Assembly: GCA_950097015.1 (NCBI GenBank)
Contig: CATNEN010000038.1
Coordinates: forward strand, 4,881,001 to 4,945,000
From: Macrostomum hystrix
Taxonomy: Eukaryota; Platyhelminthes; Macrostomidae
Direction of reading: 5' to 3'
Length of the DNA: 64,000 nt
Positions 15,563-27,656 of this stretch are shown here, in pieces (positions within the stretch are counted from its first letter, which is position 1; the number at the start of each line of letters is the position of its first letter). The translations under genes and the position numbers were made by a program. Under the pieces are notes generated by a model. It did not search any database and was not told the DNA's origin. It was given only the letters and a program-made list of their open reading frames with translations.

Positions 15563-15745
15563 TTTCCCCTCAGCACAGAGAACCAATGTCCCCTCAGCAC
15601 AGAGAACCAATGTCCCCTCAGCACAGAGAACCAATGTCCCCTCAGCACAGAGAACCAATGTCCCCTCAGCACAGAGAACCAATGTCCCCTCAGCACAGAG
15701 AACCAATGTCCCCTCAGCACAGAGAACCAATGTCCCCTCAGCAGC
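15563..15745 (+). repeat. 24-bp minisatellite, 8 units, related to its neighbour
   Basis: The unit CCCTCAGCACAGAGAACCAA+TGTC is repeated without visible change. It shares the CAG-CAGAGAAC-AATGTCCCC core with the 25-bp array directly upstream, so it looks like a newer, homogenised daughter array. Confidence 0.92.
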
Positions 15746-16496
15746 TGAGAACTAATTTCCTCCAAACAGGAAATGAGAGGAAATCATTACCGCCATATAG
15801 CAGAGAAATATTTTACTCAGCCCAGCAGGCAACAATTATCTCCTGTTACATGTGGCACTGTTAGACTCCTTAAAAACTGTTAGGCTCCTTAATGAATGGA
15901 TACATTTAGAAAACTGTTAGAAATAGTACAAGCCTACGCAGGAGGAGTCGAAGTCGCGAAGGTTTTGGACTCGTGCACAGAACAAACGAACCAAGAAAAT
16001 AGTGAAGCCACTAGGCGCAACGGAACATACTACGAGTATATAACCAACACCAAAAAAGAAAACTTTTAGCTCTCAAGAAAAAGGACACTGAAAACTGAAA
16101 AGCAAAATTGAGCCACGGTTGAAAGAGCCTTTTCCAGAATAACAACAAATATAAATATAGACGTGAATATAAGATCGCCAACTTGAGCTTCACAATAAAA
16201 CCAAAGAGCGGCACGCAGGAAAAGAAGCACTATAGGGAAATGAACGGAGAACAGAAAAACGCGATAGGCAAGACGAGAAAGAGCGAGACAGCGCGCGCTT
16301 AGACTTCAAGAGGAACCAGCAACGCAACCGGACGATGAAAATAAGATGAGAAACGACGCTGTGGATTCGCTAACCGGAGAAGACATGATCTCGACAAACC
16401 GTCTCGACCATGGTGAACCGCTTCCACAACTGCCAACTTCCACTGCAGCCTCGGCACGCCGGAGTCCATGACCAACACACGTCACCGACCATGAAT

Positions 16497-16591
16497 TCTC
16501 TAAAATATTTGCCATTTCAATGACCATGTACATGCGAATTTGCTAAAAATTTGCATGTACATGGTCATTGAGATGGCAAATCTTTTAGAGA
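16497..16591. repeat. Long inverted repeat: 39-bp arms, 17-nt loop, 2 mismatches
   Basis: Arm 16497-16535 and arm 16553-16591 are reverse complements except at two positions. The loop is AT-rich. Transcribed, it would fold into a long, nearly perfect hairpin. It could be a foldback/MITE relic or a hairpin-RNA source. No terminal duplication was identified. Confidence 0.9.
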
Positions 16592-16689
16592 AAGAATCAC
16601 GAAAATCGGACAATGCATTCGCTAGATCTCTAAGACCTCTTTTTTACACTGAGTCAATTGACAACTCAACTCAACAACAACGACTCAAC

Positions 16690-17210
16690 TTAACTTTTAT
16701 TTCTCTCTGAAAACGGCGGCTATATATATATACAGAAAATTAGCGTTTGTTTAAATGTTGGAATTTTACAAAATAATATTTATACTGTGGCGGACAGTCA
16801 ACACGCGACCGGCCAGCAACATTGCAGCCGCACCCAAACCCCTCAACCTCAGTCTAGTTGAGGTGGGGGTTGGTGCACCCAGCCAGCCGGCTCGCTAAGC
16901 CGGGTGTGAGAAGTCACGCCACCATTTCGCACCTCCCTAGGCCCCTCTATCTCGCTCTCGCGTTTGCTGTAAATATAAATATACGTGCCATGCAGCACAC
17001 TAACTTTGCTGCCACTCCAACTTCGTAAACAAAAGGCTTTCCGCCTTAATACGGTAGTTATTAAAACAAAAGCTATTCATACTGTATTACTTTTGACACG
17101 GTTACAAGTAAAACAAATTGTTTATTATTATTTTTTTGCGTATTTTTAACGTTTAGATTTTTATGATTATTTTTATAAGACAAAACGTATCTACACTGAA
17201 ACAAAAACGA
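16690..17210 (-). mobile_element. LTR-like repeat, inverted relative of 10186-10830
   Basis: On the minus strand it shares CGTGTCAAAAGTAATACAGT and a TATA-AGCCGC segment with the plus-strand copy at 10186-10830, with an extra ~250 bp GC-rich insert (about 16790-16920) in between. Element boundaries are not resolved. Confidence 0.45.
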
Positions 17211-18159
17211 AAACACTGTCACACAATGATTGCTTCCCTGCACGAAAACGCCTGCAGTTTTTTAGAGTAATGTTATTAGCTATAGTGTAATAGGCTAGGT
17301 TAAATTCGCGCGGAAAATATTCCATACGTATACCATTAATATTCAATTAATATGTCACGTTGTTTTAAAAGTCGTAAATATACTGAATATACACTCAGTT
17401 ATTAACCAATAACTATAAATATAGACCAATTTTACTAGGGAAAGACAACCGTTTCAAAGCCTATTATAGAAACAGTTCAAATCTCGTCGCGAGCAATCTT
17501 ACAAAGCCTTACTTATTTCTAAAGTAAGTACAAGCCGTGAGTACTCCGATCCGGGGAAAGCCCGAGAACAGACTGGCCAGAGAGCCTGAATCATCTTACT
17601 TAATGTCTGAATCACCTGAGAGCAGTGTCTCCAGAATTGCCTAGATCTAATATCTAGAACACTACTGGCAGAAGGCCAGAACTATCGTGTTAAGAGCCAC
17701 GCTACCCAAACTATCAGTAGTTTGAATCAATCCACCCAAAAGGGGTGCGGTATAATGATCGTATAGGTCACTTTAAGTTACTGGAAACAATAAATAAGGA
17801 AGTTAGGCCAACCATTTACATTATGTATTACTAAAGAGGAGAATTTGAATTATTAGGAAAGTGCAAATTATAAGAAGCACTACAACAATAGGACTAAATA
17901 TTGTCTCCTAGGTTTAAACCTAATAACGATTACAGCAATGCTCGAAGCATTTTTTAGTTTTGAAAATAAAAGAACGCTAGTAACAGCTACGTACGTATGC
18001 TCGAACATGGGGAACTTTCCAGAAGGATACCATACATGGCATACGCGCACACGAGAGAAGGATCGAGAAGATTCTGGAATAAACAAATGAACTCACGCAT
18101 TATAACAAATGAGGGAAGTTTCTAGAAACTTCCAGAATAATTGCACGATCGCCATAACA
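17211..18159 (-). mobile_element. Probable 3' LTR of Gypsy element 1
   Basis: On the minus strand a purine tract GGTAGGGAGG (18169-18160) is followed directly by TGTTATGGCGATCG (from 18159), the usual polypurine tract/LTR start. Sequence near 17880-17960 (CTCCTAGGTTTAAACCTAAT, AATGCTCGAA) is shared with the LTR of the second Gypsy element near 21715-21775. The inner end of the LTR was not located. Confidence 0.55.
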
Positions 18160-18224
18160 CCTCCCTACCAAGCTGTGAGATCAGCTGAGAGAAAACGAAA
18201 GGTCTATAAGTCTATTCGTAGCCG

Positions 18225-20636
18225 AGGCTTACGCTGTCTCACCGAGCGTCTGGGGTTGTCCGGTCCGTAAGGTGGTGGCTGAACATGTCCTTGCTCCCGC
18301 CGGCCAGGAGACGGATCGAGGCGCCGCCGCCGGTATGGCCGGTAACACCTGGTGACTGGCCGTTTCGTTTAGCTGAACCGGCAGCGATCCTGGTTCGCTA
18401 TCTTCCATTGACGCGTGTCGTGGTTGCAGCTGGTCGAAGTGCCGCCGCCAGACCGGGCCGTTCGGGACCACCTTGACGTTAACGCTGCGGCTACCATGCC
18501 GCTTGGTGACCACCGCGGGAACCCAGCGGCCTTCCTTCTCGCGGCGTGGTCCGTAGTAGCGCGCATTGACTGCATCTCCGACGTTGAACCTTCTCGAACG
18601 CGAGACACCTCTTGACGAGCTCTGGACGCCTCGGCCTGCTTGGCTTGGCGATCCTGGGCGAGATGGGCCGGCGATGGTAGCAGCGTATCGATCTGCGTCC
18701 GGATCTGCCGGCCGTTGAGGAGTTCACTCGGAGAGTAGCCATTTACTGCCGGAGTCCGTCGGTACTGCATCAGGAACTGTTGTAGAGCCCTGGCAGGTGG
18801 CAGGCTGGATTTCCTCAGGGCCTTCTTAAAGGTCTGAACCAGCCGTTCGGCCGCTCCATTCGTTGCCGGGTGATATGGAGCTCCTGTGAGGTGCGCGATG
18901 CCATGTTCGCGACATCATGCTTAGAATTCCTCGGCCATGAATGCCGCTGCGTTGTCCGTGACGACGGCATGAGGGTAGCCGAAGTGGGCGAAGTCTTCTG
19001 CTAGAAGCTCGATCGTAGCCCGAGTTGACATGGATTGCGTCGGGTGTATGCACGGATACTTCGAGCAGGCGTCCGTAAGCACAAGCCAGTTGGTGCCGAG
19101 GTCTAGATGTAGGCGACTCCAAGGTTTCTCAGGCATCATCCACGGATGAACGGCGGCCTTTGGCGGCTGATTTTGGTGCTCGGCGCAGCTGTGGCAGCCG
19201 CGGCATAGGTGTTCGACGTCGTCGTCGATGTTCGGCCAATAGACTGCCGACGGGCCAGCTGCTTCATCCTCTGCATTCCGAAATGTCCGAGGTGGAGAAT
19301 CTTCAGCACGTCATTTCGGAGGTTCCGAGGAATTACAAGGCGACAGCCATGCAGAAGGCATCCGTTGCAGCAGGACAGCGAGTCTTTGACTTTCCGCAGG
19401 CGGGCCAGCTCTGCGTCCTCGTCTCGTCCGATTGGCGGCCAACCTTCTCGACAGTAGCGCATGGCGGTGGAGATGACTGGGTCCCTCGATGATTCCTTGG
19501 CTACGGCTGAGGCGTCAGCCGGCCGGATCTGCAGGCTCAGGACCTTGATCGCACAGACCATGTCGAAATCGGCTGTGCTCTCCTCCCCGTCGAAGTCTGG
19601 GTCGTCTCCGACTGGCAGGCGACTCAGGGCGTCCACATTTCCGTGACTCTTCGTCTGGCGGTACTCGAATTCGTAGGTGAAATTGTGGAGCAGGTTCACC
19701 CAACGAGCCAGTCGGTTTGCTGCCATCACAGGTGTCTCCTTTTCGGGCCCAAATAGCGAAATCAACGGCTTATGGTCCGTGACCAGGATGAACTTTCGGT
19801 TGAACAAGTATTGGAAGAACTTCTTTAAGCCGAAGATGATTGAAAGCGCTTCCTTCTGAATCTGAGGATAGCGGCGCTGAGCATCCGTCAGAGACCTTAA
19901 AGCGTTGGCGATCGGCCGCTCGCTACCATCCGGGTAGCGGTGGAAGAGGACAGCGCCTATCCCGACGTTTGATGCATCGCAGGAGAGCCCGAGAGGGAGC
20001 TCAGGCCTGTAGTGGACAAGTACGTTGTCCAAAGAGAGCTCCTCCTTGATCCAGTCGAAGGCCCGCTGCTCCGCGTCTCCCCAGATCCATGGTGTGTCCT
20101 TCCTGGTGAGGCGGTACAGCGGCTCGGAGATGGTGGCCATGCTTGAACTTTGAACTTTGCCGCAGGGGCAGAGCCTTTGGCCTTGGAACGGCAGACAGAT
20201 TCCAGGTGACCCACCTTTTGGCAGTGCCGGCAGGTAACGTCTTTGAATCGGCAATCGTTTGCCCGATGGTTCTTTGCCCCACAGCGGTAGCACGCACCAG
20301 ATGCAGAGTCAATAGTGGATTTTGAAGACGTAGAATCTGTCGTAGATTTCGCTGAAGCGGCTCCCGGTCGCCGGGCCTTCTGCGCGACCCTGTTTACCGG
20401 GCTGGATTTGTCTCCGTAAACCGTCTCCTTGGCGACCCGGGCGGCTTCTTCTGTCTCGATGGCAATCTCGACAGCTCGGGGGAACGTGAGCTCTTCCGCG
20501 TTTAATTTGAATACAGCTTTGAGAACTGCTTTATTCCTCACTGAGCAGATGAAACGCGTGCGCAGCGCCTCGTCCAGTGGGTCTTTGATGGAAAAAAAAT
20601 CGCAGGTGGTCGCGTCCTGACGGATTCATGACTAAA
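18225..20636 (-). pseudogene. Ty3/Gypsy retrotransposon 1: gag zinc knuckles joined to RNase H and integrase, RT deleted
   Basis: Minus-strand order from 20636 down: a Gag C-terminal region with two CCHC knuckles (CYRCGAKNHRANDC and CRHCQKVGHLESVC), then directly the RT thumb (EPLYRLTRKDTPWIWG), RNase H (LSCDASNVGIGAVLFH, VTDHKPLISLFG), integrase HHCC region (HLGHFGMQRMKQLAR) and core (WSRLHLDLG, VVTDNAAAF). Protease and the catalytic RT are absent, so a deletion near 20150 fuses gag to late pol. Frameshifts follow at about 19140 and 18900. The 5' end stops where a mariner remnant begins. Non-functional. Confidence 0.92.
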
Positions 20637-20639
20637 AAA

Positions 20640-21301
20640 TCCATATGTGCACGAGATTCTCAAGACCGATCTTGGGCTGTCCTGCCTCTTCTTTCGATGG
20701 ATTCCCCGCATCCTCACGCCAGAGCAGAAGAGTCGACGTGTCGAGGTTGCGCACGCGCTGCAAGCTGCCTACACTCTCAAGGGTCAGCCTTTCCTTGACA
20801 AGATCATAACGTGCGACGAGACGTGGCTGCCCTTTTTGAGTCGGCTGGCAAGCAGAAAGACGCTGAGTGGTGTGTGCGAGGCTCAAACTCGCCAACGAAG
20901 CCTCGGCAGACGTGGACAAAGAAGATCATGATCTCTCTCTTCTTCGATGGCCAAGGTCCCCTGCTGGTCGACTTTCTGCCGGATGGCAAGACCGTCAACT
21001 CAGTGCACTACCAGGAACAGCTTGAGCGCCTCAAGGTGGCTGTTATTGCGAATCGACGCGGCACGTCGACTACAGAGTTTTTGGCGCATTCAAGCAGCTC
21101 ATGCGGGACCGAGTGCTTGGCAGCGACCGCGCGCAAGTGGAGGCCGAGGCGATGCGCGTGCTTCGCTCGCAGGAATTCCGCTCCGTCTATTGGCAGGCCA
21201 TCAACGAGCTCCCGAAGAAGTTGGCAAAGGTGATCGCCGTCAAGGGCGAGTACATTAAGGGAATGAAGGAGGAGGATTGCGATGATTGTGATGACATTTG
21301 A
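20640..21301 (+). pseudogene. mariner/Tc1-type transposase remnant
   Basis: Plus-strand pieces in three frames. 20647-20820 has LTPEQKSRRVEV and the first catalytic Asp in the CDETW motif; after a one-base shift FFDGQGPLLVDFLPDGKTVN follows (about 20930-21000); 21101-21301 gives the C-terminal INELPKKLAKVIAVKGEYI. The segment that should contain the second and third acidic residues (about 21060-21100) is deleted. The N-terminal DNA-binding region is missing; the remnant abuts the broken gag gene of Gypsy 1 on the opposite strand. Confidence 0.85.
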
Positions 21302-21559
21302 TTCTTTTGCTTGAGATTTTTGAACAACGGTTGTGTCCCTGTTTGACCCCTGACCCTCCAATCCTAGTGGCTTTAAACTTTTATCTTTCAGCAGCTGTTG
21401 AAAATCGCAATTTATGTCCGTGGATATCAACAATCGAGGGGCCATAACTCAGCTAATAAAAGTGCTAAAGAAAAAAGTCAACACTCATCTAGACCATTGA
21501 TAGTTTTTCGTTAAGCTAACTGCTGCTTTAGGCAATTTAGATGGTGTTGTAGAAAGTAG

Positions 21560-22328
21560 TGCCCAAACGATCCCAGCTAGCACCCCTTGTATATGCTACA
21601 CCCTTCATTAATCATGCTACCACTGTAGAATCATGCAACTGCATTGAAAAAAATGCTAGCGTGTCAAAATATCATGATATCTCATATCTCATTTTATATA
21701 TCATAAAATATTTTCTCCTAGATTTGAATTTAATAACGATTGCCGTGCCGCAATGCTCGAAACACTTTTCATTAATTTTACGTTTCTTTAGTTAAAACGC
21801 TGTGTGCTGAACGTTTTTTCTTCTAGTTCTGAATCTACTAAAGCTTGCAGCCATGTTCAAAAAATCTTTCCTTTGTTTTAGTATCGAATAAAACTTGCTG
21901 CTTCACTCGAAAAACTTATATTCTTTTCTCAAAGCGAGAGCAGTAATAATAAAGCTAACATATATCTGGTTTGACAGTAGCTGACCAAAAGCGCTTACTA
22001 TTTATGCTCGAACCCAAAAATGCACAATAAAATACTAATAAACAGGAACTTACGTTTTAACTGTTGATGATAGTGTAGCGGTATTAAATAATCGAGGCGA
22101 AGGCGGTGATTCGTTTATTTTTGTCGCTTGACAGTGAATTAGTTGTCGAGATTGAAGAAACTGTTAAAGATTTAGCGTGGTGGGCATATTATATTTATAG
22201 TAGTTTATACAGAAAATTCCAGAATTCGGAATATTCTAGAAAAGTCATTCTGGAAGAATCGCGCGGGAATTTAAATTATTGGTTTACGTAGAAATTTTAG
22301 AATATACTGTACATACGTTCCTACAACA
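21560..22328 (-). mobile_element. Probable 3' LTR of Gypsy element 2
   Basis: On the minus strand a purine-rich CCAGTGTGGGGAC (22341-22329) is followed by TGTTGTAGGAACG starting at 22328. Internal sequence near 21705-21775 is shared with the LTR of Gypsy 1. The far end is uncertain (about 21560). Confidence 0.55.
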
Positions 22329-22344
22329 GTCCCCACACTGGAAA

Positions 22345-24585
22345 CGGAGTCCGACGGGAATAAAATGCGAGATATGAATTAGTACTCAGGGTAGATGTGT
22401 ATTGTACAGGCGAGATAAAAATTACGATTATGGGAAAGGCGCATGGATAAAAATTGATTGTGTACACTGAATGCACAGTAAGAGTCACAGCACTGAAGTT
22501 ACAGAAGTTCGTAGATTACAGTCAGAAGTAAAAATAGTCATTCTTCTTGTTGAAATGTACTTTCCAACTGCGCGCTTTTTGTGCGTGTCGGCTTTGTTGG
22601 CACGTCGCCGTCCTTGAGTCGTCGGTGCAGCTTTCTCCTTGTCGAGATCCCGGGCTTCTTCATCGTTGCTGTCTTCTGGAGTCTCTTGTTCGGCTGGTGC
22701 TGCGACGGTGGTCTGGGCACTGGTTGCTACGTCGATCGGCAAGGCTTTAGACGGTCGATAGAAATGACTTCTTCCTGCCCTGGTCTCATTTCAACGATGA
22801 AGAATTTCGGTGTGCATCTGATGGCATTGTAGGGTCCGGAGTAAGGAGCTTCCAGTGGCTTGCGAACCCTGTCGACTCGGGTCCACACTCGTCGGTTGTT
22901 AGCAGGTCCTCAGGAATGTACTACTTCTCGATTGGCTTCCTTATCTGGTTGTCTAGCAACTGATCGATCTTGAATGGGATTGTAGTGGGGTCCGGGTTGC
23001 TGACTAAGACGCGTTGAAGCATTGGATTTTCGCCGGTAAATCTCGTGAATGGTCTTATTCCGGCTTCGTCGGGTGAGATGTGCATTACAAATAAAGCTAG
23101 GGGCAGGTTGTCGATCCTTGATGAGCCTCGTGCCTTGAGCATTGTTTTGAGGGTTCGGTGTGCTCTCTCGACTTTCCCGTTGCACTGAGGGTGATACGCA
23201 GTGGTGCGTAGCCTGTGAAAACCTACAGTCGACGAGAGAATCTGAAAGAGTTCAGCTTCGAATTGTGGTCCTCTGTCAGTGATGACATAGAGTGGGACAC
23301 CGAAACGCTAAATCCAGGTTGCGATGAATGCTGCTCCAATGCTCTGTGCAGTGACTGTTTCGAGTTGCGCAGCTTCGAGCCATCCGGTGTTCCTGTCGAT
23401 CATGATTAGGAGATAGCGTGGTGCGTGCAGAGTACGTCATATCGTTTATCGGGCTCGGGCAGCGGTCCGACGACGTCAAGATGTACAGTTTCGAATCGGT
23501 TAGTCGGTAGGTTGAATGCTGCGCTGCCTGCCGTCGTGTGACGATCGACTTTTGAGCGTTGACATACTTCACACGTCCTGCAGTACTTCTTTATGTCCTC
23601 GCGCATATTGTGAAAGAAATAGCGACTTGAGATGAGATTAGCCGTCTTCCGGAATCCATAGTGACCAAGCTGATGGAAGTGCTGCACAAGTGATGTACGC
23701 ATGGAGACTGGAACTACGGGTCGTGGGTAGCCAGTGGATGTTTCGCAAAAAATTCGTCGTTGTCCTTCAATAAGAAAAAATCGACAGTTTTCGGACTCGG
23801 TAAACTGCATGGTCGATGGCTTGCTGCTCCGCAATAGCAGGAAGATCTGTTGGGGCGTCTTCATGTGTGATTGTGCCGATTTGACTCTGATCGTCGATTC
23901 GTCAGCGATAAGGCGTCAGCGATGATGTTGTCGGAGCCTCAAACGTACTGGATGTCGGCGACGCACTCGGAGATGATGCTCATGTAGCGTTAGTTTCGAT
24001 CGTAGTTTCCATGTGAGTTATTCCGGAAAGCCTGCTCGAGAGGTTTGTGGTCCGTGAAGACCGTGACATGTCGACCTTCGATCAAGTTCCGGAAGTGTAG
24101 TATTGCTAGATAGGCTGCTAAGGAGTTCTCGGTCGAATGCCGAGTACGTGCGCTGTGACGATGAAAGCTTCTTACTAAACATTCCTAGTAGCGTTGAATT
24201 GTCTCCGACAGTTTGATGAAGGGCGCGGCTCCGCGGACGCTCGTTGCTGTTGCGTCCGTGATCAGTTGGTATGCCGAACAGTCTGGATCTGGATGTGAGA
24301 GGAGGAGACATGCGGCCAGTTTCGCTTTTAGGTTCTCGAAGGCTGTCTGATGAGTCTCGCTCCATTGGAAGGATCGGGTCGACCGTAGTGATGCGGTGAG
24401 TAGGTCCGTTGGGTTTTCCGCAGTAGAGTGAGAGGAAGTGTGGTAGTGAGATGCAGTAGATTTCGCAGGTATCCGAGTTGCATTGTATTTACGAATGTTC
24501 CCAGGTGTACAGGGAAGTCATTTTTTAAAATGGCATATGAGCAAGTCAGAAAGAGATCGAAAAAAATAATTGACAGTGAAAGCAT
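22345..24585 (-). pseudogene. Ty3/Gypsy retrotransposon 2 pol remnant
   Basis: Minus-strand fragments: an RT C-terminal piece (24328-24585, FPVHLGTFVNTMQLGYLRNLL), a decayed RNase H region (24018-24365, FSKKLSSSQRTYSAFDREL), integrase HHCC zinc region (YCRTCEVCQRSKVDRH, in 23406-23864), the start of the integrase core (FETVHLDVVGPLPEP) and a late core segment near 22921-23142 (RTPLKTMLK-like, ending in GENPML). Many frame breaks. It differs clearly in sequence from Gypsy 1, so it is a separate family. Confidence 0.85.
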
Positions 24586-24927
24586 TTGATTCTTTAGTTT
24601 CGCATTAGTTGATTTCTCTCTTAGGCACCAGTAAGTTTGGCATGCTTAGTCACTCTTTAACTCTGCATATATTTATAGACATATATTTATTTAATGATTT
24701 GTATTAGTAAAATAATAAGTTTTAAACATTGAAACGAAGCCTCCATCGCGCATGTGTTCAGTCGGTATACAACATATAATAATTTAAAGCACCAAGCCAT
24801 GACAACTAAATAAAAAACAACGAAACTAATTCACTAAGTTGACTCGGAATGCCGCATGCTGTTGCCAGGAGCCGGTTACCAAGGACGCCACACAGGCTGG
24901 GCTCACTCCTGGGCAATGGTGCCTATA

Positions 24928-25917
24928 TGTTGGTGCCGCTGGAACTGGCGATGATTGTCCATTGTAGAGAGCGGCCTGCGTGAAGGACCAGACACTGTGA
25001 TATTTTGACTTAGGTCTCTCTTTGCGTTGAGATCCCTAAATGAGGTCGGGTGTCCTACTCTTTGCGAGAGACTATTACCGTAACTCGAAAATGATGAAGA
25101 CAAGACGATTCGGGATTCCAAGCTAAACAGCTGATATTTAAGTGTTAATTAGTTAACAAGAGAAAGCTATGAATGATTAATTCCCCTGGCAGCGCTCTTT
25201 CCGTTCCTTGCCAGGTACTGTACTTGATTAAATATTAAACTCACAATTCGCACTGGTGAATTACTAACAAAATCTCGGTAGCATCAACACAAGAACACGT
25301 GAACTCTACTCGAAAATGCTCTGGACATAAACAAGAACTCACGAAAATAACGTGACAATTGGCACAAATAACTCCTAGACAAACAGATAGTCCCTATGAC
25401 AAAACAAGACGAATAACACAAAACCTAACCCAAAGTCCCTAATCTGAACCGAGGCGACCAGCAAGCACTTCCGCAACGCAACGCAATAGTCAGTTATATA
25501 GTCAAGCGCCCGCCCCAACCCTCATCAAAGCCTGGGTGCCGGCCGCGCCGCTTGTTCATCTGCCAGGTCGACCCTGCCGGTTAACGAACTGCATGGCTGC
25601 TGATTGGCCCGGCCCGGGGTATCGCGCTTAAGTCGGTCGCATCAAATTGGCTAGCCGTCCTCCTATTGGCTGGGCCCACCAGACTGGGGTTAGTCCGACA
25701 CCTTGGCTGTAGAGCAGGGTGACCGGCCGATCGCGTGCGTAGGCCTGGCTGGCGCGCATGTACAAAAACAACCCTATAACATACAGGTCGACATATTAGT
25801 ATGTCGACACTATAACATAGTATACAATAATTCATTAATGTTGAGTGCGCGATTATGTTACTTAATTCAAGTAGAAATATACGCATTATAAAATAAACAT
25901 GCCGAGACACTACAACA
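24928..25917 (-). mobile_element. 990-bp LTR with TGTTG...CAACA ends
   Basis: On the minus strand the segment starts TGTTGTAGTGTCTCGG at 25917, directly after a purine tract GATCAAAGAGGGCG, and ends CGGCACCAACA at 24928. Just inside lies TATAGGCACCATTGCC, a possible primer-binding region. A TATATAA box (about 25497) sits at a sensible promoter position. It may be the 5' LTR of Gypsy 2, whose 3' LTR also starts TGTTGTAG, although the two differ over much of the visible sequence. It also contains a short CTG run (25948-25969 lies just outside its start). Confidence 0.6.
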
Positions 25918-25985
25918 CGCCCTCTTTGATCTGTTCGAGGCACTGCTGATGCTGCTGCTGCTGCTGCTGGTCCATCGATTATGGA

Positions 25986-26012
25986 CATAATTATGACATT
26001 GTCATAATTATG
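25986..26012. repeat. Perfect 12-bp inverted repeat with 3-nt loop
   Basis: CATAATTATGAC, ATT, GTCATAATTATG. A small perfect palindrome just outside the LTR boundary. Possibly a cruciform or a dimeric factor site; function unknown. Confidence 0.85.
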
Positions 26013-27640
26013 AACAAGGTGCATACTCACCAGCGAATTGTTGATATACTATAGTACACCATAGTTTTCTCGAGCGAATCATATCAGTAAGGAAGCGAAA
26101 TGCCTCCACAGTATAAGTTCAAACAAGGCTCTTTTACAATTTAGGCAATTGTAAACAAGTTTGTATGAAACTGTGTCACTACATATTTGAACTGCAATAA
26201 TTAAATGAAGATGTTCTAATAATTAAGCCCGATAAATTTACGCAAGAGCTACACAATAGCCCAAAAAGCGAAGTTGGATCAAGAAGTTGTAATCTCTATC
26301 TACTCAAAAAATAAATTGAATGTATGATTGACCACATATATCAAGCATGCCCGTTCAGCTAATTACTAAAACAACACCTGGAAAGAAAGACTTGAAAAAT
26401 AAAGTCATGTCCTCAAGTATACATTTTAACAAAAGCAAAAAAAGAAATAATGATTTAAGTAGGCCCCGCATTGGCTTTACTTGTTTAGTAGGTAGCACTA
26501 AAGCCAAAAAATTTTTTTGCTAAAAAATTCAGTTAAAAATGAAAACCTTAAGTTTCCAATTTCGAAATTACATTGACTACAGTATTTCAAAGATGCTATT
26601 TTTAGGTAGGTCTGCTTTGACTCATTCAACAAACATACTTGACTAGGATCAAATGTTTTTACCATATTTGGTCAAAATGCCATATAATTTAACTCGTAAT
26701 ATTCTTCTATTATTTTTTTACTAACTCTAGTACTCTATCCACTTTATGTTCCATGAATGAATGACTAGCTATGAGGATAAGTACATTTATCAGGGAGACA
26801 TAGACATTGACATACCGTTTTCAGTTAGATAACCTAGTCATAGTTTAGTAATATCCTAGCAATTTGGAGAAACTTCATCTTAAAGTATAAAGTATTCAAA
26901 GTAGCTAAGCCCAATCCTGATAAAGTTAACACTCATGTAGGCCTAACTTAATTATTTTTTAATTCTAACTTTATCACTTATGCATTCATATTATAAATGA
27001 ATTGGCAGCTAATATAAATATTTTTTCTCGTTCTCAATGCCTGAAACTTCACACTTTATTTTGAGCCAAATATTTTTATGCAGCAATGCTTGCTCATACA
27101 TAATAGGAATCAAGATATAAAGAGATCATCTGATTTTTAGGCCTATCTATTGAAATAAGTATGCCAATAGGCCTAGGCCCTACTAATAGTTTTTTACTAT
27201 CAAAATGGCAGTCTATAATAGTTAGTCCAAATCTATAAATTTCTTTCAACCATTCTAGCCTTTGTCATTTGGATTGTGAGTCAAACACATATTTTGTTAA
27301 ATGGCTAATAACTACTTTACTTTGCACTAACCATAGCCCAAAATTTTGTTTGGGGTCAAGTCACAGACTTTCAATGACCCATTTCTAAATTATTTTTATA
27401 GCATACATCTTCAATATACATTTTGGTAGCTGTTTAGAGGATGCATCCCTATCCCATTCAAGCTGCCTATGCCCATTGCCTGCATTAGCATAGCTATATA
27501 TATATTATGATATATGGAATATGATAAATTGTTAGTTATATTATAAAACTAGCCAGTTTGCTAAAATCACATATGCAGTTATGCTAATGAAATTATTTAT
27601 TTAATTATTTATTAATGAAACAAGTTTAAAATGTATTTTA
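26013..27640. other. AT-rich upstream region of copine 1, no gene seen
   Basis: Strongly AT-rich sequence without coding features. It ends in a TTATTTCAG acceptor at 27646, so it probably contains the upstream intron or outron of copine 1. Confidence 0.6.
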
Positions 27641-27656
27641 TTTCAGGTCTTGCACC

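Noticed and set aside
25946-25969. CTG trinucleotide run as an unstable coding repeat
   Set aside because: Only about seven units, not in a supported coding frame.
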